A DNA stretch of 64,000 bases from Exiguobacterium acetylicum (GCF_022170825.1 NZ_CP081878.1:2754001-2818000), one strand, 5' to 3'; positions 8,972 through 18,081 are shown, numbered from the stretch's first letter. The notes: a model not told the origin generated them from the sequence alone. Numbers and translations are program-made.

Positions 8972-9838
8972 TTAGATTCTCTTTTCTTTTTCAGTTTCAA
9001 CAATAGATTCTTTAAAAGTAAAAATATTATAATTATATATTTTTTGCGAACTCATTTTTTTGTCATAGACTAAATCTCCAAAAATTTTTTTATATAATTT
9101 ACTTTTAGATAAAAAGAAAATTAAAATTTTTGGTGTTTTCACAAAGAATACTTTTTTATTGTGATAACTTGCAATTTCTTTAACTATTTCTGAAGTTTTT
9201 ACATATTCTTCGTTTTGAGGATATAAAAAACCATCCACTTCATTTATGATTACTTTCGATAAAAATTCGCACAAATTAGATACAAAAATCATACTTCTAC
9301 TATTTTTTATATCAGGAAATAATAAAGTTTTTTTAGATATTTTTGATAATTTAGAAAAATTACCTTTACAATTAGGTCCATATACCATTGGAGGTCGTAT
9401 GATTGAAATTTTAAAGTTATGATCTTGTAATTGTAAAAGACCTTCTTCTGCTTTCAACTTACTATCTGAATAATAATTAGACGGATTAGGTATTGTATTC
9501 AAATCTATTTTTTTATCTTTATTCGCGTTATAAACAATTATGCTACTAAGAAAAATAAAATGCTTTACACCATCTTTTTTAGCTTTTTGAGCAATTTTTA
9601 TTGTTAAATCCGTATTTACTTCATAATAAATATTTTTTAAATTTTTATCGTTAGAATTATGTGCGATTCCAGAAACATGAACGATAGATTGAAATTTATT
9701 GAAATTTTCCTTTTTCCAACTATCTGTTCTAATACTTAATTTAGTATAAGTGATATCATTACTGTATCTTTCATCAATCCAATTGCTAAGAGCATTACCT
9801 ATATAACTATTTTCGCCAGTAATCAAAATTGATTTCAT
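8972..9838 (-). CDS. NAD-dependent epimerase/reductase (CapN/WbpV-like)
   Basis: Extended SDR of 288 residues from ATG 9838; the earlier in-frame start lies inside the sugar transferase gene. It has ILITGENSYIG at the N-terminus (Ser replaces the middle glycine of GxxGxxG), then VHVSGIAH, FLSSIIVY, YYSDSKLKAEE (Tyr and Lys of the active site) and IIRPPMVYGP. Proteins of this type next to an initiating sugar transferase reduce UDP-4-keto-6-deoxy-GlcNAc to QuiNAc or FucNAc. The dehydratase at 10495-12345 could supply that substrate. It is the first AT-rich gene, 10 nt after the sugar transferase stop, and marks the right edge of the cassette. Confidence 0.75.
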   Translation of the reverse strand: MKSILITGENSYIGNALSNWIDERYSNDITYTKLSIRTDSWKKENFNKFQSIVHVSGIAHNSNDKNLKNIYYEVNTDLTIKIAQKAKKDGVKHFIFLSSIIVYNANKDKKIDLNTIPNPSNYYSDSKLKAEEGLLQLQDHNFKISIIRPPMVYGPNCKGNFSKLSKISKKTLLFPDIKNSRSMIFVSNLCEFLSKVIINEVDGFLYPQNEEYVKTSEIVKEIASYHNKKVFFVKTPKILIFFLSKSKLYKKIFGDLVYDKKMSSQKIYNYNIFTFKESIVETEKEKRI

Positions 9839-9848
9839 TTTTTCTATC

Positions 9849-10475
9849 TTACTCCTTCGCACTTGCAGCTTCTTTTGATGAAATTGTTCCAGTACCACCT
9901 TCAACTACACCATCGCTTTTCAACACACTGAAAATCGTTGCAATGAAACAACGTGTATCCATGATAATCCCCATACGCTTAACATAATCGCCATCTAACT
10001 TCGCTTTGATTCCGATTGGTAGTTCATCTCGTCCGTTGATTTGTGCCCACCCTGTTAATCCTGGTAACGTATCATTCGCGCCATACTTATCGCGTTCATC
10101 AATCAAATCATATTGATTCCAAAGTGCAGGACGTGGTCCGACAAAGCTCATCTCACCTTTAAGAATATTGAATAGTTGTGGTAATTCATCGAGACTTGTC
10201 TTACGTAAGAATTTCCCGACACGTGTAATATAGACATCCGGATCAGCAAGCAAATGAGTCGGCGTATCCTGAGGTGTCTCGATATACATCGTCCGGAACT
10301 TCAAAATATTGAAATGACTCTTTTTCAGACCTACCCGTTTTTGTTTGAAGAAGACGGGTCCGCGAGATTCAAATTTGATTGCCCCCATGATGAAGAGGAA
10401 AACCGGGATCAACACGATACACGCTACCAGCGCCAAGAAAAACCCTAGCGAACGTTTAAACGCCATATAACTCAT
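9849..10475 (-). CDS. Initiating sugar-1-phosphate transferase (undecaprenyl-phosphate)
   Basis: 208 residues. One N-terminal membrane helix (about 9-31) is followed by the bacterial sugar transferase domain with [40 protein letters not shown] and [13 protein letters not shown]. It moves sugar-1-phosphate from a UDP-sugar to undecaprenyl phosphate, the committed step of repeat-unit assembly. It lacks the long multi-helix N-terminus of WbaP, so it is the short PglC/CapM/EpsL type. AGGAG sits 9 nt before ATG 10475. The gene has host-like composition, unlike the cassette that follows. Confidence 0.92.
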   Translation of the reverse strand: MSYMAFKRSLGFFLALVACIVLIPVFLFIMGAIKFESRGPVFFKQKRVGLKKSHFNILKFRTMYIETPQDTPTHLLADPDVYITRVGKFLRKTSLDELPQLFNILKGEMSFVGPRPALWNQYDLIDERDKYGANDTLPGLTGWAQINGRDELPIGIKAKLDGDYVKRMGIIMDTRCFIATIFSVLKSDGVVEGGTGTISSKEAASAKE

Positions 10476-10494
10476 TTGCTTTAGCTCCTTATGT

Positions 10495-12345
10495 TTATAC
10501 TAATTTTTTTTCTTTCATTGCGACATCGTTGGCGATATCGAGTAATACGTTCCGTAACTGAATCGGATTCAAGTGATGATTTTCGACCATTTGTAGAATT
10601 GCTTCTACCGGTTCGACCTGTTTTGTCCGTCCTACGAAAATCTTCGGATAGATTGCTTCCGGATCGACTTCTCCATCTTTCAGCAACTCTTCATACATCT
10701 TTTCACCTGGACGAATGCCCGAGAAGACGATTGGCATCTCATCTTCCGTAAACCCACTTAATTCAATCATGTTCTTCGCAAGATCAACGATTTTAACCGG
10801 TTCTCCCATATCAAGGACGAAAACTTCTCCCCCATCCGCTAAGATACCCGCTTGAATGACAAGACGGCTTGCTTCTGGAATCGTCATGAAAAAACGCGTC
10901 ATTTCTGGATGCGTCACGGTGACCGGCCCACCGCCCGCGATCTGTGACTTAAAGAGTGGAATGACCGAGCCGCGGCTTCCTAAAACATTTCCGAATCGGA
11001 CGACAGCGAATTTCGTTTCACTTCGTTTTCCTAAATCCTGAACGATCATCTCGGCAATTCGCTTCGTCGAACCCATGACGTTCGTCGGGTTGACTGCCTT
11101 ATCCGTTGAAATCATGACGAACCGCTCGACCTGATGTAAATGAGCAACTTCCGCGACATTTTTCGTTCCATATACATTGTTCTTGACCGACTCATATGGA
11201 TTTGCTTCCATTAATGGCACATGTTTATGTGCTGCTGCATGGAAGACGACATCTGGTCGATGTTGTGTAAAGATGTCTTCTAATCGCATTCGATCTTGTA
11301 CATCTGCGATAACCGGTACTAAGTTGATTGATGTCTGCAGAGCACGTAGTTCTCGTTCAATCAAATAAATACTGTTCTCCCCGTGACCGAGCAAGAGAAG
11401 CGTCGTTGGATTAAACTGAATGATTTGACGACAGATTTCTGATCCGATTGATCCACCTGCACCTGTAACGAGAACTGTTCGTCCTTCGATTTCTCCTTTA
11501 ATCCCGGAAATATCCAACTCGACCGGTTCACGTCCAAGTAAATCGGCAATCGAGACGTCCCGAATTGCGTTGACCGAGATTTTTCCGGTGACGAGTTCTT
11601 CGATCATCGGCAACGTTTGAACATCCTCGCAAAGCGTTTTCGCTTCCGTGATCAATTCAATCCGCCGTTGTTGCGACAATGAAGGAATCGCTAAGACAAT
11701 CGCTTCAATTTTGTGTCGCTCGATGACTGCTTTTAAATCGTTCGTCGTACCAGCGACTTCAAGTCCTTGAATCATGAAATGCAGATTCTTTGGATCATCG
11801 TCTACGAATGCGACTGGCTTCAGTTCATGGAATGGTGATGCATATAGCTGTCTCACCAATGCTCGACCTGCGCGTCCAGCACCGATGACAAGCGTCCGTT
11901 TCCGTGACTTCACCATCCGTCTTGGTAGTGCATATTTGCGCCAGTGCTGACCCACACCAAGTAGCCGTAACGTGACACGAATTGCTCCTAGTAATAAGAG
12001 ACTGATTATAAAACTCAGAATCGTGATTCGTTCCAATACTTGACCGAACATCGTCACTTGAACCATCACGAGTCCAAGTGAACTAAGAGCGAGTGATAAC
12101 GATAACGTCATCGCTTCCTGAATACTTGCATACTTCCAATTGACGCGATACAACTTCATCGCAAAAGCAATAATCACGAACAGCACCGCAAAGATAGCCG
12201 CTGATTGTAACAAAGAACGACTATCGATGGTTTGGAATAATTCCTTCGGATATAAGAAAAAATAAGCAAATCCCATTGCGATGACGAGTGCGATTGCGTC
12301 TAAACAGGCCAGTGTGATCGTTCGGATATAATAATAGATCTTCAC
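10495..12345 (-). CDS. Membrane-bound UDP-sugar 4,6-dehydratase (EpsC/CapD/PglF family)
   Basis: 616 residues from a GTG start. Four hydrophobic helices (about 10-32, 46-64, 82-100, 107-125) are followed by a first Rossmann domain (GAGRAGRA, 155-162) and a second, catalytic SDR domain (GAGGSIGSE, 295-303; HAAAHKHVPLME; STDKAVNPTNVMGSTKR). Met stands where classic SDRs have the catalytic Tyr, which is normal for this long membrane subfamily. It probably converts UDP-GlcNAc to a 4-keto-6-deoxy sugar for the CapN-like reductase downstream. Gaps are 36 nt from galU and 19 nt to the sugar transferase. Confidence 0.9.
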   Translation of the reverse strand: MKIYYYIRTITLACLDAIALVIAMGFAYFFLYPKELFQTIDSRSLLQSAAIFAVLFVIIAFAMKLYRVNWKYASIQEAMTLSLSLALSSLGLVMVQVTMFGQVLERITILSFIISLLLLGAIRVTLRLLGVGQHWRKYALPRRMVKSRKRTLVIGAGRAGRALVRQLYASPFHELKPVAFVDDDPKNLHFMIQGLEVAGTTNDLKAVIERHKIEAIVLAIPSLSQQRRIELITEAKTLCEDVQTLPMIEELVTGKISVNAIRDVSIADLLGREPVELDISGIKGEIEGRTVLVTGAGGSIGSEICRQIIQFNPTTLLLLGHGENSIYLIERELRALQTSINLVPVIADVQDRMRLEDIFTQHRPDVVFHAAAHKHVPLMEANPYESVKNNVYGTKNVAEVAHLHQVERFVMISTDKAVNPTNVMGSTKRIAEMIVQDLGKRSETKFAVVRFGNVLGSRGSVIPLFKSQIAGGGPVTVTHPEMTRFFMTIPEASRLVIQAGILADGGEVFVLDMGEPVKIVDLAKNMIELSGFTEDEMPIVFSGIRPGEKMYEELLKDGEVDPEAIYPKIFVGRTKQVEPVEAILQMVENHHLNPIQLRNVLLDIANDVAMKEKKLV

Positions 12346-12381
12346 TACCTTTGGTCTCCTCTCTCCTGAATCAAAGTATCT

Positions 12382-13275
12382 TTATACAAGTGAAGATTTC
12401 GCTTCATACATAGCTAATAATTCCTTCATCATGGCTGCGACCTCTTCGCTCAAATCCTCACGGTTCAACGCAAATTCAAGTGTCGTTTGGATGAAGCCTA
12501 ATTTTTCGCCGACATCATAGCGCTTTCCATCAAATTCGTACGCAAAGACACGTTGCATCTCATTCAATCGTGTGATTGCATCCGTCAATTGGATTTCTCC
12601 ACCTGAACCTTCTTCCTGTGTTTCCAGGTACTTAAAGATTTCTGGTGTCAATAAGTAGCGACCAAGAATCGCTAGATTAGAAGGTGCCGTTCCTGGTGCC
12701 GGTTTTTCGACGAATGATTTTACTTTATGTAACTGATTCGAGATGCTTGTTCCTGGATCGACAATCCCATAACGATGCGTATCCTTATCTGCTACCGGTT
12801 GCACACCGATGATCGAGCTGTTCGTGATCTCGTATTGCTCAATCAATTGACGCGTACATGGTGTCTCTGCTTGAACGATGTCATCGCCGAGCATGACGAC
12901 GAATGGTTCATTCCCGACGAATGCTTTCGCCTGCAAGATCGCATCTCCTAGACCTTTAGGTTTTGACTGACGAATGAAATGAATATTGATGTTCGTCGTT
13001 GCCTCAACCAGATATAGTAATTCTGATTTATTTTTGGAAATCAGATTCGCCTCAAGCTCAGGAACAGAGTCAAAATGATCTTCAATTGCTCGTTTTCCTT
13101 TTCCAGTGATGATCAATATATCTTCAATCCCTGATTCTATAGCTTCTTCAATGATGTACTGAATCGTTGGCTTATCAACGATTGGTAACATTTCTTTTGG
13201 CATCGCTTTCGTAGCCGGTAAAAATCGTGTACCTAATCCAGCTGCTGGAATGACTGCCTTTTTTACTTTAATCAT
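12382..13275 (-). CDS. galU: UTP-glucose-1-phosphate uridylyltransferase
   Basis: 297 residues from ATG 13275, which has GGAG 9 nt upstream. The nucleotidyltransferase signature [20 protein letters not shown] occupies residues about 8-27, followed by [19 protein letters not shown] and VEKP. It makes UDP-glucose, the precursor for the Ugd encoded at the distal end of the locus and for other wall glycans. A terminator and a perfect cre site lie upstream, so galU can probably be transcribed and carbon-regulated apart from the Wzz/kinase/phosphatase trio. Confidence 0.96.
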   Translation of the reverse strand: MIKVKKAVIPAAGLGTRFLPATKAMPKEMLPIVDKPTIQYIIEEAIESGIEDILIITGKGKRAIEDHFDSVPELEANLISKNKSELLYLVEATTNINIHFIRQSKPKGLGDAILQAKAFVGNEPFVVMLGDDIVQAETPCTRQLIEQYEITNSSIIGVQPVADKDTHRYGIVDPGTSISNQLHKVKSFVEKPAPGTAPSNLAILGRYLLTPEIFKYLETQEEGSGGEIQLTDAITRLNEMQRVFAYEFDGKRYDVGEKLGFIQTTLEFALNREDLSEEVAAMMKELLAMYEAKSSLV

Positions 13276-13398
13276 GAAAAACACTCCTATCAAATGAATA
13301 AATGGCTACCAATTTATTATTAGTATTCCAATCTTTATGTAAAATACAATACCATATACCTATTACATAATTCCATAAACTTTTCCATATATTCATAA

Positions 13399-13412
13399 TG
13401 TAAGCGTTAACA
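13399..13412 (-). promoter_or_regulatory. Catabolite response element (cre), perfect consensus match
   Basis: The plus-strand 14-mer TGTAAGCGTTAACA matches the Bacillus cre consensus TGWAANCGNTNWCA at every defined position. It lies about 125 nt before the galU start and just after the terminator of the upstream trio. CcpA binding here would tie UDP-glucose and polysaccharide synthesis to carbon status; activation or repression depends on the promoter position, which I could not fix. Confidence 0.7.
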
Positions 13413-13414
13413 TA

Positions 13415-13443
13415 GAAAAAAGAGAGTGTTAATTCACTCTCTT
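13415..13443 (-). terminator. Intrinsic terminator after tyrosine phosphatase gene
   Basis: A 9-bp perfect stem (AAGAGAGTG / CACTCTCTT) with a 6-nt loop is followed on the minus strand by a run of T. It stands between the phosphatase stop (13468) and galU, so the locus is split into at least two transcription units, or is attenuated here. Confidence 0.8.
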
Positions 13444-13467
13444 CTCTATTCTTTACAAGTCTTAATG

Positions 13468-14232
13468 TTACTTCCAGTGCCCTTTCCAATTCTTTTCGAT
13501 TGGACTTGGTGGATTAATGGTAACCATTTGATTTAAGAATACCGCTTCATTGTTTTCATAGATCTCTTCAAATAACCAATCATCTAGCGTCTTCTCGAGA
13601 TACGTTTCACACTGCTTCCAATAGAATGGGCGCTTCTCGATATGATGGGCGTCTGAAGCAACAAGGTGCGCTAATCCATTTTCGAGTAGAGCAACTGCAA
13701 ATCGTTGGACATCTTTTCCGTATTTACCGACCAAGCTTGCACATGTCACTTGGCTGATTGCGCCGTTAGAAACAAGCTCAAACAATAAAGACGGATTTTG
13801 AATGATTGCTTTGTTTTTCTCCGGATGCGCAATGATCGGTACAAAACCATCTGAAATCAATTCTGCGAATACCTGTCGAGCATACGACGGAATTCCTGTT
13901 GACGGAAACTCAATCAACAGATAACGCGAACCTGAGAGAGGCAAGGCTTTCCCTGCCTCCAGCTCTTCCATCAACTCACCAATCAATCGAATCTCATGAC
14001 CTGGATAGACAGTTAACGGAATGTTGCGTTGATTTAATAACACATTGAATTCATTGACAGTCAACTTGACATCGACATCTTCTGTCTCAAATTGAGGATG
14101 ATAGAGATGCGGTGTCGCGATAATACGCGTAATACCCTCTTCGACAGCTTGTTCTGCGAGTTGAAGTGCATGTTCGACACTCGCTGGACCATCATCGACA
14201 AGAGGCAGTATATGACAATGTACGTCAATCAT
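13468..14232 (-). CDS. CpsB/YwqE-type metal-dependent protein tyrosine phosphatase
   Basis: 254 residues of the PHP fold. The N-terminal metal site is DVHCHILPLVDDGP, with further ligands in ATPHLYHP, YPGHE, IIAHPEKN and ASDAHHIEKRP. Such enzymes dephosphorylate the Tyr cluster of the partner kinase and control chain length and export. The start is ATG 14232, with GAGGG 8 nt upstream; the GTG at 14247 contains that site. It follows the kinase by 11 nt. Confidence 0.93.
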   Translation of the reverse strand: MIDVHCHILPLVDDGPASVEHALQLAEQAVEEGITRIIATPHLYHPQFETEDVDVKLTVNEFNVLLNQRNIPLTVYPGHEIRLIGELMEELEAGKALPLSGSRYLLIEFPSTGIPSYARQVFAELISDGFVPIIAHPEKNKAIIQNPSLLFELVSNGAISQVTCASLVGKYGKDVQRFAVALLENGLAHLVASDAHHIEKRPFYWKQCETYLEKTLDDWLFEEIYENNEAVFLNQMVTINPPSPIEKNWKGHWK

Positions 14233-14243
14233 GATTAGTTCCC

Positions 14244-14942
14244 TCACTCATAGGAATAGTAGTATTGATATGCCGAATCATCCGTCAGTTCGCGGCGATT
14301 TAATACGACGCCCAGAATTTTAGCTTCCGCTAGTTCCAGTTGTTCTTTTGCTTTCAGAACGCGTTGGCGATCTGATGTCGTACAACCAACGACTAGAACG
14401 ACACCATCTGTCAGCTTCGATGTAATACGGCTATCCGCCACCTGTAATAAAGGTGGTGCATCGAAGATGATGATCTCGAATTCCTCTCGTAGCTGTGAAA
14501 CGAGATGTTCCATTGCTCGTGAAGATAATAATTCAGCCGGGTTCGGTGGAATCGGACCTGCTGTCAGGATCGACAGATTCTCAATTTTTGTCGGTAAAAT
14601 CGCCTTGTCTTTTTCCGCTTGGCGCGTTAGCAGACTAGAAAGCCCTAGTCCATTTGCTACCTTGAACGTGTAATGAACTGTCGGACGACGCATGTCCGTA
14701 TCAATGATCAAGACTTTTTTACCTTGCTGGGCATAAGCGACCGCTAAGTTCGAAGCAGTCGTCGATTTCCCTTCGCTTTGCGTCGCAGACGTGACGAGAA
14801 TTGCTTGAATTTCCTGATCGACTGCCATGAACTCGATGTTCGTGCGAATCGTTCGGTATTGCTCGGCTACAGGAGACTTTGGCTGTGTAACAGTAATCAG
14901 CTTTCGCGCGTCTTTATTCATCTTGTTGTTTTTCTTAGCCAT
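14244..14942 (-). CDS. CpsD/YwqD-type cytoplasmic tyrosine autokinase
   Basis: 232 residues from ATG 14942 (GGTGG about 9 nt upstream). BY-kinase domain: Walker A SATQSEGKST (52-61), Walker A' VLIIDTDMRRP (77-87) and a Walker B region IIIFDAPPLL. The C-terminus is a tyrosine cluster with Tyr at about 225, 227, 228, 229 and 231, the autophosphorylation site. It needs the cytoplasmic tail of the Wzz-like adaptor encoded just upstream, whose stop overlaps this start by 8 nt. Walker A has Gln-Ser where many homologues have Pro-Gly; it is probably still functional. Confidence 0.94.
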   Translation of the reverse strand: MAKKNNKMNKDARKLITVTQPKSPVAEQYRTIRTNIEFMAVDQEIQAILVTSATQSEGKSTTASNLAVAYAQQGKKVLIIDTDMRRPTVHYTFKVANGLGLSSLLTRQAEKDKAILPTKIENLSILTAGPIPPNPAELLSSRAMEHLVSQLREEFEIIIFDAPPLLQVADSRITSKLTDGVVLVVGCTTSDRQRVLKAKEQLELAEAKILGVVLNRRELTDDSAYQYYYSYE

Positions 14943-15669
14943 ACTGTTTGACCACCTCTCGCTTACTTGCCTTTTTTGCTGAAGTCTTGAAAATCTTACT
15001 ATCGATATCCGGGATACTCCCAAGGACCGGGAGATCGAGGATTTGTTGAACTTGCTCTTCTGTCCGAATACGACGATCCAGTACTTCACGCAGGAACGCA
15101 AGACCTACACCAAGTAAAAATCCGACGACAGCAGCAATCGCTGTATTCAAAAGAATATTCGGGCTGACCGGTGTCGTTGGAATACCAGATACCGAAAGGA
15201 CTTTAACGTTATCGACGTTCATTAATTCTGGAATATCTTCACTGAACACATTCGCGATTGAGTTCGCGATATTCGATGCTAATGCCGCATCCGTACTTTG
15301 AACAGAAACGTTGATGACCTGAGAGTTTTGTTCACTTTCGACCGTGATCATGTTATTCAATGTCGTTAGATTGGTTGGAGCGTTTGAGACTTCTTTTTGA
15401 ACCTTCTCTAGAATAGCGGGACTTTTGATGATGACCCGGTATGTATTGACTAATGTGACAGACGACTGGACTTGTGAGGCGTCGATGACTTCATTTTCCT
15501 GTTTTTTCGGTGTGACAAGGATTTGTGTACCTGCTTGATACGTTGGATCGACTAAAAAAGTACTGACTGCAAACGAAATGACTGCAGCAACAATCGTTAG
15601 CGCAAGGATACGCCAAAACGATTTCCGTAAAATCGAAAACAACTCTTGTAAACTAATCGTTTCATTCAT
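14935..15669 (-). CDS. Wzz/CpsC/YwqC-type chain-length and kinase adaptor protein
   Basis: 244 residues with two membrane helices (about 19-37 and 172-192). The extracytoplasmic domain between them has the usual YQAGTQILVTPKK opening and a proline-rich exit (SGIPTTPVSPN). The C-terminal cytoplasmic tail DRRIRTEEQVQQILDLPVLGSIP activates the tyrosine kinase. It is the first gene of the polysaccharide locus. Confidence 0.93.
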   Translation of the reverse strand: MNETISLQELFSILRKSFWRILALTIVAAVISFAVSTFLVDPTYQAGTQILVTPKKQENEVIDASQVQSSVTLVNTYRVIIKSPAILEKVQKEVSNAPTNLTTLNNMITVESEQNSQVINVSVQSTDAALASNIANSIANVFSEDIPELMNVDNVKVLSVSGIPTTPVSPNILLNTAIAAVVGFLLGVGLAFLREVLDRRIRTEEQVQQILDLPVLGSIPDIDSKIFKTSAKKASKREVVKQYG

Positions 15670-15868
15670 GGCTTGATAATTCTCCTTTATTTTTCTAATT
15701 CACTGGCTATTTTTCATCAACTAGAAAATAGTATAACAAATAAATGGGAAATGGTTGATTTTTTTTTAAGAAATTCCATATGTTTTTTTATAAGTTTGCG
15801 TATAATGAAAAGTGGATTGTTATTATTTTCATTCATTTCCCTATCCATACACAGGAGGAATCGTTTTT
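15670..15868. promoter_or_regulatory. Divergent promoter region for the polysaccharide locus and a membrane protein gene
   Basis: A 199-nt AT-rich gap between divergent genes. On the minus strand a TATACT -10 lies at 15735-15730, but the best -35 at 17 nt (TCAACC) is weak, so an activator may be needed. On the plus strand a perfect TATAAT lies at 15801-15806, 62 nt before the ATG of the rightward gene, also without a clear -35. The two promoters are about 70 nt apart, so shared regulation is possible. Confidence 0.5.
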
Positions 15869-17014
15869 ATGCATCGTTCACTACAAGTACTCCAGTACTA
15901 TACATCTCATTCACAAGAAGACATTTCTCGCTTGCATCAGCGAATTCAATCAAGTCTTTCTTCAACTGAATCGTTGACAGATACGATGATCCGATTGACA
16001 GGTAGTGCTCCTCTTGTCCCATTTGAGGAAGATACCGTCACTGCAGCGGAATGGAATGCTTTTCTGCAAGGAAAACATCACGAGGTGCTCGCTGACTTTT
16101 TAGCTTTGCTCGTCTCTCGCCCCATCCTTGAAGAAGATGGTCCCGTAATCGCTGAAACAGAAGAACCACTGCCGACTCTGTCACGCAGTTATCGTGAACC
16201 GTCAGCTCGACGAAAACGTGATGATTCGAATATTTCTCATACTAAGAAGAGAATTCCTTGGGGATGGCTCGTGTTACTTCTTCTTTGTTTCTTACTTGGC
16301 GCTACTGGTACATACGTGTACTCTAATTATTTCGTCGCATCGAAGTCAACTCCTGAATCGACTGTCGAACAGCCTGTCACTGTCAATAAATCCGAGACAA
16401 AACAAAAGAAAAAAGAAAAAGCAACTCCAACAGAAGAGGCGACTTCGCTATACATTAATCAACGAAACAGCAATATTTATACAGATGAAAGCATGACGAC
16501 CGTCTTGTATGAAGCAGATTTTGGCGATCAGTATCCGATCGTGAAGAAATTAGACGGTAACATTCAAGTAAAAGTGACAGATCAATTATCTGGTTATGTT
16601 AAAACAGCTGAGACGACAACGAAGTTAACGGGTGATCCGATTACAGACGAAGCATTAGTATCATGGGTAACGAATAATTTAAATACTCAATTCGCCGAAG
16701 GATCAATCACGGACCTGATGGGAAAATCGAGTGAAGACCTCACGGCTTCTTTTGGTCCACCGAACCGGACATACCAGGACGATGTACATTCTTATCTTTT
16801 CTACGCTACACATTTTTTCATTCTTGATCAAAATCGGGTCGTCGCGATTGATTGGACAGACACATCGATTACGAATGATCAGTTAGCTACTCTCGCTCCC
16901 CTACAACTCGAAACAGATACAACCGGACTTGTCACAAGCAATTCCTATCGCCTACAGCGATTCGCAAAGGATGGTACGGTCAGCCGTGTCCGTCTGGCAG
17001 AACAATCTTTCTAA
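15869..17014 (+). CDS. Single-pass membrane protein with YjgB/CAP-associated-like extracellular domain, unknown function
   Basis: 381 residues from ATG 15869, preceded by AGGAGG at 10 nt; longer in-frame starts lack a ribosome site. A cytoplasmic part of about 120 residues is followed by one membrane helix (about 127-147) and a Ser/Thr/Lys/Glu-rich linker. The extracellular part has an SH3-like stretch (SLYINQRNSNIYTDE) and a segment GKSSEDLTASFGPPNRTY. That last pattern resembles DUF4309/CAP-associated domains, but I do not recognise the whole protein. It is divergent from the polysaccharide operon and ends at a bidirectional terminator, so it could sense or assist envelope polymer synthesis. 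Confidence 0.75.
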   Translation: MHRSLQVLQYYTSHSQEDISRLHQRIQSSLSSTESLTDTMIRLTGSAPLVPFEEDTVTAAEWNAFLQGKHHEVLADFLALLVSRPILEEDGPVIAETEEPLPTLSRSYREPSARRKRDDSNISHTKKRIPWGWLVLLLLCFLLGATGTYVYSNYFVASKSTPESTVEQPVTVNKSETKQKKKEKATPTEEATSLYINQRNSNIYTDESMTTVLYEADFGDQYPIVKKLDGNIQVKVTDQLSGYVKTAETTTKLTGDPITDEALVSWVTNNLNTQFAEGSITDLMGKSSEDLTASFGPPNRTYQDDVHSYLFYATHFFILDQNRVVAIDWTDTSITNDQLATLAPLQLETDTTGLVTSNSYRLQRFAKDGTVSRVRLAEQSF

Positions 17015-17017
17015 ATC

Positions 17018-17052
17018 AAAAGCACCGGATCCGTTAGGATCCGGTGCTTTTT
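17018..17052. terminator. Bidirectional terminator between convergent genes
   Basis: A 15-bp perfect stem (AAAAGCACCGGATCC with its complement) and a 4-nt loop, with A and T tracts on both sides. It serves the membrane-protein gene on the plus strand and the LCP gene on the minus strand. Confidence 0.9.
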
Positions 17053-17056
17053 GTGT

Positions 17057-17983
17057 TTACTCGAGGTCAAGTGAATAACGAAGTGCCGTTTGTGTCTCTT
17101 TAAGAGAATCATCTGTCGGGTGCCAGTAGTAGATTCCGTCTCCTTCTTTACCACCTGCGCCTTCAAGCTTTAGATTCTTTTGATTACGGAAAGCATCCAT
17201 GTAATCAAATGCAAGTGTACGCATCGGTTTGAACGAAACGTTTGTTTGTGCATTTTTACCGACGACATCCATGATGGCATTGAAGTTACTAACTGATACA
17301 TCAGATGACAGTTTGTTAGCAACTTGAGCGATGACTTCCCGCTGACGCATTTGACGACCGAAGTCACCACGTGGATCTTCGTAACGCATCCGTGTGAATT
17401 TTAAAGCTGAATCACCATCAAGATTAATCTTACCAACTGGGAAGTGCGTCCCACCTACTTTAAAATCAAGATCGTTATTAACGGTTACCCCACCGACTGC
17501 ATCAACCAGTGAAGTGAATCCTTGCATATTGATTTCCGCGTAGTAGTTAATCGGAATATTGAGGAATTTTTCGACTGTCTTGATTGCCATTTCCGGTCCC
17601 CCGAATGAATAGGCATGGTTGATTTTATCGTTCGTTCCGTGACCGACGATATCGACCTTCGTGTCACGAGGAATACTAATCAAACGACTTTCGTTTCGCG
17701 TCGGATTCAACGTCATGATCATGATCGAGTCACTACGTCCTCGTTCTCCTGGTCGCTGATCGACACCTAACAGTAAGACGGATACCGGTTTTTGCTCGTC
17801 GACGATTTTATCCCCTGTATTTTTGACTGGAGATTGGATTTTCTTCACGGTCTGGTCGACTTGATAATATGTATAACCAATGAACCCGCCAATACCGACA
17901 ACAAGAACAAGTGCGATTAACAGCATAATCTTTAATGGGGTCCAGCGTTTTTTCACCTTACGTTTTTTCTTTACTCGTTCCAA
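17057..17983 (-). CDS. LytR-CpsA-Psr family glycopolymer ligase
   Basis: 308 residues: a basic N-terminus, one membrane helix (about 18-42) and an extracellular LCP domain. Diagnostic segments are LLLGVDQRPGERGRSDSIMI (Asp and Arg of the pyrophosphate site), LISIPRDTKVDI, KINHAYSFGG, and RMRYEDPRGDFGRQMRQREVI. These enzymes attach teichoic acids or capsule to peptidoglycan from undecaprenyl carriers. Being next to the capsule locus suggests it attaches that polymer, although it has its own promoter. Confidence 0.93.
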   Translation of the reverse strand: MERVKKKRKVKKRWTPLKIMLLIALVLVVGIGGFIGYTYYQVDQTVKKIQSPVKNTGDKIVDEQKPVSVLLLGVDQRPGERGRSDSIMIMTLNPTRNESRLISIPRDTKVDIVGHGTNDKINHAYSFGGPEMAIKTVEKFLNIPINYYAEINMQGFTSLVDAVGGVTVNNDLDFKVGGTHFPVGKINLDGDSALKFTRMRYEDPRGDFGRQMRQREVIAQVANKLSSDVSVSNFNAIMDVVGKNAQTNVSFKPMRTLAFDYMDAFRNQKNLKLEGAGGKEGDGIYYWHPTDDSLKETQTALRYSLDLE

Positions 17984-18050
17984 ATGTTTCCATCCCTTTC
18001 TCTACTTTGCTTCGTACAACTATCGGATTTATTATACAAAATTACAACTC

Positions 18051-18081
18051 ATTATAACGATTTTTTTGAGTAATTTGTCAA
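18051..18081 (-). promoter_or_regulatory. Sigma-A-type promoter of the LCP gene
   Basis: On the minus strand a perfect -35 (TTGACA) and a perfect -10 (TATAAT) are separated by 19 nt, about 70 nt upstream of the LCP start. The wide spacer may weaken it or mark a need for an activator. A second TATAAT lies 20 nt further downstream (18036-18031). Confidence 0.6.

Noticed and set aside
13268-13489. Leftward 73-codon frame between the phosphatase gene and galU
   Set aside because: It crosses the terminator and cre site and overlaps both genes; no ribosome site.
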